64,000 nucleotides of DNA from Deltaproteobacteria bacterium (GTDB lineage Bacteria > Desulfobacterota > GWC2-55-46), in contig JACOUO010000003.1 in the NCBI GenBank assembly GCA_016177845.1, forward strand, positions 1-64,000. The letters are read 5' to 3'. This document shows positions 60,600 through 64,000 of this stretch, piece by piece. The notes under the pieces were generated by a model, which was given only the letters and a program-made list of their open reading frames with translations, was not told the origin of the DNA and made no database searches. A program made the translations under genes and the position numbers. The stretch's first letter is position 1. Each line of letters begins with the position of its first letter.

Positions 60600-62981
60600 T
60601 TGTTGAGAAACGGGCCGCAGTCTGTTATTATAAGATTCGTGGACAATACTACCTTAGAAACACTTGAATACCTTTCAGTCTTAAAGGAGTTGGCAGGCTT
60701 TGCTATCACCCCTCTTGGCTACAGGGCTACCCTTGAGCTGAGGCCTGAACACAGCGCCGAATATATCAAAGAGGTCTTCAGCGAATATACCGAAGGCGCT
60801 GATATTATCAAGGTCTCAGGCAAGTTCGCCTTAGGCGGAGTCACGGATTTAAAGCCGCTGCTTACGAAACTCGATCCGGTTGGAGCTTATCTGCTCTCAG
60901 ATGAGCTCCAACTGGTACTTAACAACATCGCAGCCTCAAGCAGGCTTAAATACAACCTCACCCAGTCATTCTCGAAGCAATATCCAAGGATATCCGCACG
61001 GATAAGCTCTCTTTCAGACCAGGCCCCGCTTTACTCTGAGCTAAATCGCATCATTGATGAAAAGGGACAGATTAAAGACACAGCCTCTACCGAGCTTTAT
61101 CACATAAGAAAAGAGATAAGGCAGAACAAGGACAGGTCAAGAAAGATACTTGAAGAGCTGACAACCGACAAAAAATTCAAGGAATACCTTCAGGAAGACT
61201 TCATTACAATAAGGGATGACAGGTATGTGCTATGCATAAAAACAGGCATGCACACACAGGTCAACGGGATTATCCACGGAAGGTCGGGAAGCGGCGCGAC
61301 TTATTTCATTGAGCCGTTCCCGCTTGTAGAGCTTAATAACAGGACAGCCATACTTAAGAAGGAAGAGAAGGCAGAGGAGATAATAATCCTTAAAAGGGCA
61401 ACCGGAGAGGTCCTGATGCAAAGGGAGGCCCTGCTTGCCGACCTTGATGCGTTCTCGGCCCTTGACCTGCTTCAGGCAAAGGCTCTATTCGCAAAAGAGA
61501 TAGACGCAATCGTTCCGGTAATCAAAGATGACGGAGAAGTAAGTTTTAAGGCCGCAAGGCATCCTCTCTTGATACTTAAGGCATTAAGGGGAGAGGCTAC
61601 TGTCATCCCCATAGATGTAATGGTAAAGGACGGATGCAAGGTGCTTGTGATATCAGGCGCAAATACAGGCGGTAAGACGGTTGCTTTAAAGACCCTGGGG
61701 CTCCTTACCTTGATGGCGCTTTCCGCTATCCCCATCCCTGCTGATGAGGGCAGCGAGGCGGTTGTTTTTGATTCCATCTATTCTGACATAGGTGACAGGC
61801 AGGACATAATAGCATCCTTAAGCACATTCTCGGCTCACATCAAGAGGATAAAAGAGTTCCTCTCCGAAGCAGGCCCCGGCTCGCTCGTCCTTATAGATGA
61901 GATAGGCGCAGGCACAGACCCGTCCGAAGGAAGCGCGTTTGGCCTTGCCGCCCTTGAGACATTCAGGGCAAAGGGGGCCATAACAGTAATCACGACCCAT
62001 CTTAACCTGATTAAGGCTCACGCGCAGGCAGACCCTGCTTACATGAACGCATCTGTTGAGTTTGATGAGAAGACCTTAAAGCCTCTTTACAGGCTTCATT
62101 ACGGAGTGCCGGGCCCAAGCCTCGGGCTTTCAATTGCTCAGAGCCTTGGCATACCCTCTGATGTAATAGACAAGGCCCGGACCTATCTTAAAGACAGTGA
62201 GGGGGCATTTATCGAATCAGTCAGGGTGCTTGAGGCTGAAAAGGAAGAGATAAGAAAGCTAAGGGAGACGCTCTTCTCACTCAAGAACGCAAGGGAAAAG
62301 GCAGTTGAGAAGTTAAGGGCTGAAAGAAGCGCCATTGTCGAGAAGGTCAAAAAGAGGATTGAGGCTGAGGTAAACAGGGCAAAGGAAGAGATAAGGGAAA
62401 CCATAGAGAAGTTCCGGGAAGAGAGGGCAAGGGGGGGGATGTCTGCCTCAGGCGGCAAGGCTGCTTCCAATGTTGATGAGATAAGCGCTAAGCTTCTTTC
62501 AAAGCTTGTTCCTGAAAGGACTATTGAGAAATATATTCCCGCCGTAGGCGACAAAGTGGCAATGACAGGCTCAAATACAAAGGGTGTTGTCGTCGCCGTT
62601 GATGAGGCCGCGAAAAAGGCTGAGCTTATGGTCGGCAAATTAAAGGTCTGGGTAGCATGGGATAAGCTCATCAGAAGGGGCGGGAGCGAGAGGAAGGTAC
62701 AGGCTTCACAGGCTGTAACCATAGAGGCTGATATGGAAACAGCGCAGGGCATTAATATCATCGGAATGAGGGTAGAGGACGCGCTGCCCCTTGTCACGAA
62801 ATTTCTGGATAACGCACATGCTAACGGCCTTAATACGGTTGAGATAATTCACGGCATGGGCACAGGCAGGCTTTCAAAGGCAGTTGCGGAATTTTTAAGC
62901 AAAAGCAGTATCGTAAAAGGCTTTGCTCACGGGGACCCGCAAATGGGCGGGGCAGGGGTAACCATAGTGGAACTTAAATAG
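60600..62981 (+). CDS. mutS2: Endonuclease MutS2
   Basis: This 793-residue MutS-family protein lacks the mismatch-binding N-domain. It has the ATPase domain (Walker A VISGANTGGKTVALKTLG, Walker B LVLIDEIGAGTDP), a coiled coil (about 530-610) and a C-terminal Smr nuclease domain (GMRVEDALPLV, IIHGMGTGRLSKAVAEFL). MutS2 restricts homologous recombination and rescues ribosomes in some species. The open frame starts at TTG 60600; GTG 60639 (VDNTTLETLEYLSVL) matches relatives better. dnaG follows with only 2 bp between. Confidence 0.93.
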   Translation: MLRNGPQSVIIRFVDNTTLETLEYLSVLKELAGFAITPLGYRATLELRPEHSAEYIKEVFSEYTEGADIIKVSGKFALGGVTDLKPLLTKLDPVGAYLLSDELQLVLNNIAASSRLKYNLTQSFSKQYPRISARISSLSDQAPLYSELNRIIDEKGQIKDTASTELYHIRKEIRQNKDRSRKILEELTTDKKFKEYLQEDFITIRDDRYVLCIKTGMHTQVNGIIHGRSGSGATYFIEPFPLVELNNRTAILKKEEKAEEIIILKRATGEVLMQREALLADLDAFSALDLLQAKALFAKEIDAIVPVIKDDGEVSFKAARHPLLILKALRGEATVIPIDVMVKDGCKVLVISGANTGGKTVALKTLGLLTLMALSAIPIPADEGSEAVVFDSIYSDIGDRQDIIASLSTFSAHIKRIKEFLSEAGPGSLVLIDEIGAGTDPSEGSAFGLAALETFRAKGAITVITTHLNLIKAHAQADPAYMNASVEFDEKTLKPLYRLHYGVPGPSLGLSIAQSLGIPSDVIDKARTYLKDSEGAFIESVRVLEAEKEEIRKLRETLFSLKNAREKAVEKLRAERSAIVEKVKKRIEAEVNRAKEEIRETIEKFREERARGGMSASGGKAASNVDEISAKLLSKLVPERTIEKYIPAVGDKVAMTGSNTKGVVVAVDEAAKKAELMVGKLKVWVAWDKLIRRGGSERKVQASQAVTIEADMETAQGINIIGMRVEDALPLVTKFLDNAHANGLNTVEIIHGMGTGRLSKAVAEFLSKSSIVKGFAHGDPQMGGAGVTIVELK

Positions 62982-62983
62982 CC

Positions 62984-64000
62984 ATGATGATACCCAAGGA
63001 AAAAATAGAGGAAGTCAAAGACCGCGCAAGCATTGTGCAGGTCATATCCGAATATATCCCGCTTACCAAAAGAGGGCAGAACCATATCGGCCTTTGCCCT
63101 TTCCATTCAGAAAAGAGCCCGTCATTTACAGTAAGCGAAGAGAAGAGGATATTTTACTGTTTCGGCTGCAATGCCACAGGCAATGTCATTACCTTTATAA
63201 TGAAGAAAGAGGGCATTGAGTTCCCTGAGGCAGTTCGCTCGCTCGCAAGAAAATACGGCATAACAATAGCTGAACAAAGGTCCGGGGAAAATGACCCGAG
63301 GGAGCAGCTTTATAATGCCCTGAAAATCTCTTCAGAATATTTTTATAATGAGCTGAGGGTGTCTGACGGTAAGACGGCAAGGATTTATCTTAAGGACAGA
63401 GGGCTTGAGAAGGAAATAGCCCAGAAGTTCGGGGTAGGTTACGCTCCTGATAAGTGGTCGGGGCTTGCGGACTATCTCAAGAAAAAAGGTATATCTCTTG
63501 ACCTTGCCGATAAGGCGGGCCTGATTAAAAAGAAGGAAAAGGGCTACTACGACAGGTTCAGGGCAAGGATAATATTCCCAATAACGGATGCAAGGGGCAG
63601 GACCATAGGCTTTGGCGGCAGGAGCATTGACAATAAAGACCCAAAGTACCTGAATTCCCCTGAATCTCCTGTTTTTAAAAAAGGTGAGACCCTCTACGGA
63701 TTTTTTCAGGCAAAAGATAGTATAATGAAAGAAGGCTCGGCAATCATAGTCGAAGGATATTTTGACCTGATTGCCCTCCATAAGAACGGGTTTACAAACA
63801 GCGTTGCCACCATGGGCACTGCTCTGACCCCGGAGCACATCAAAGCCCTTAAAGGCTATGCTAAGGTCATCTACGCGCTCTTTGACTCTGATGAGGCCGG
63901 AAGGAATGCGGCCCTCAGGGGATTGAACCTCTTTCTTAATGAGGAGATGCCCTGCAGGGCGGTAATACTGCCAAGCGGCAAGGACCCTGATGAATTCCTT
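62984..64000 (+). CDS. dnaG: DNA primase DnaG (3' end beyond window)
   Basis: The window's last gene is cut by the right edge; 339 residues are visible. The zinc-finger domain has C38-x2-H41 and C59-x2-C62 (LCPFH, YCFGC). Next come the RNA-polymerase-like core (PITDARGRTIGFGGRSID) and the TOPRIM motifs SAIIVEGYFDLIALHK and YALFDSDEAGRNA. The start is ATG 62984 or ATG 62987, two or five bases after mutS2. An rpoD gene often follows dnaG but lies outside the window. Confidence 0.95.
   Translation, partial: MMIPKEKIEEVKDRASIVQVISEYIPLTKRGQNHIGLCPFHSEKSPSFTVSEEKRIFYCFGCNATGNVITFIMKKEGIEFPEAVRSLARKYGITIAEQRSGENDPREQLYNALKISSEYFYNELRVSDGKTARIYLKDRGLEKEIAQKFGVGYAPDKWSGLADYLKKKGISLDLADKAGLIKKKEKGYYDRFRARIIFPITDARGRTIGFGGRSIDNKDPKYLNSPESPVFKKGETLYGFFQAKDSIMKEGSAIIVEGYFDLIALHKNGFTNSVATMGTALTPEHIKALKGYAKVIYALFDSDEAGRNAALRGLNLFLNEEMPCRAVILPSGKDPDEFL

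Overview
The window looks like a chromosomal segment of an anaerobic or microaerophilic Gram-negative bacterium. The best guess is an uncultured Nitrospirota (Thermodesulfovibrio-like) or a deltaproteobacterial relative. This is inferred from the mix of a four-subunit 2-oxoacid:ferredoxin oxidoreductase, MglA/MglB, outer-membrane and lipoprotein genes, sigma-54 regulation, a selenoprotein, and dispersed palindromic repeats between genes. No 16S rRNA gene is present, so the assignment is tentative. There is no prophage, transposase or CRISPR array; nearly all genes are housekeeping.

Layout. 0.3-8.1 kb (minus strand): thiL, lon, hsp20, galU, uvrD/pcrA. 8.4-10 kb: glgA. 10-18.1 kb (plus strand): a nitrogen-assimilation island with an ANTAR response regulator, a glutamine amidotransferase, a putative outer-membrane protein, amt, a PII gene, a second amt and nirB. 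18.1-21.7 kb (minus): a lone receiver protein, thiE, and an NtrC/NtrB-like pair. 21.9-34.1 kb: methyltransferase, NUDIX, two paralogous secreted proteins, mtnA, moeA, mltD, a B12/radical-SAM protein and uvrA. 34.6-41.8 kb: membrane protein, glycosyltransferase, groESL under a CIRCE operator, nth, a hidden selenoprotein gene and ndk. 41.8-50.8 kb: protoglobin-PsiE fusion, rlmN, mtnP, a PfkB kinase, a TPR lipoprotein, a RodZ-like protein, a zinc-ribbon/GAF protein, an MA-type peptidase and a lipoprotein. 50.9-54.4 kb: two tRNA-Ser genes with an unusual duplicated element, then ffs-dnaX-ybaB-recR. 54.5-64 kb: porCDAB, mglB/mglA, yqeY, a NIF3-like gene, mutS2 and the start of dnaG.

Three observations stand out. 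(1) Leaders in the nitrogen island carry a repeated hairpin, AAAGGC-(AAAGGC)-GCCTTT or a shortened form, overlapping an intrinsic terminator. In two leaders it is preceded by a second hairpin with an A1/G4 hexaloop. This is the signature of ANTAR-protein antitermination, and an ANTAR protein is encoded at the head of the island. One leader lies behind a consensus sigma-54 promoter. (2) Positions 41066-41290 encode a 74-residue glutaredoxin-like protein with two in-frame UGA codons (UPYT, and U-G-I-stop). The second UGA is followed by a hairpin whose apex matches the E. coli fdhF SECIS. (3) Each tRNA-Ser gene is followed by a tandemly repeated unit of about 155 bp that re-creates the tRNA 3' end. 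The flank contains an inverted copy of the tRNA T-arm whose sequence co-varies between the two loci.

All function calls are made by reading motifs; no database search was run.
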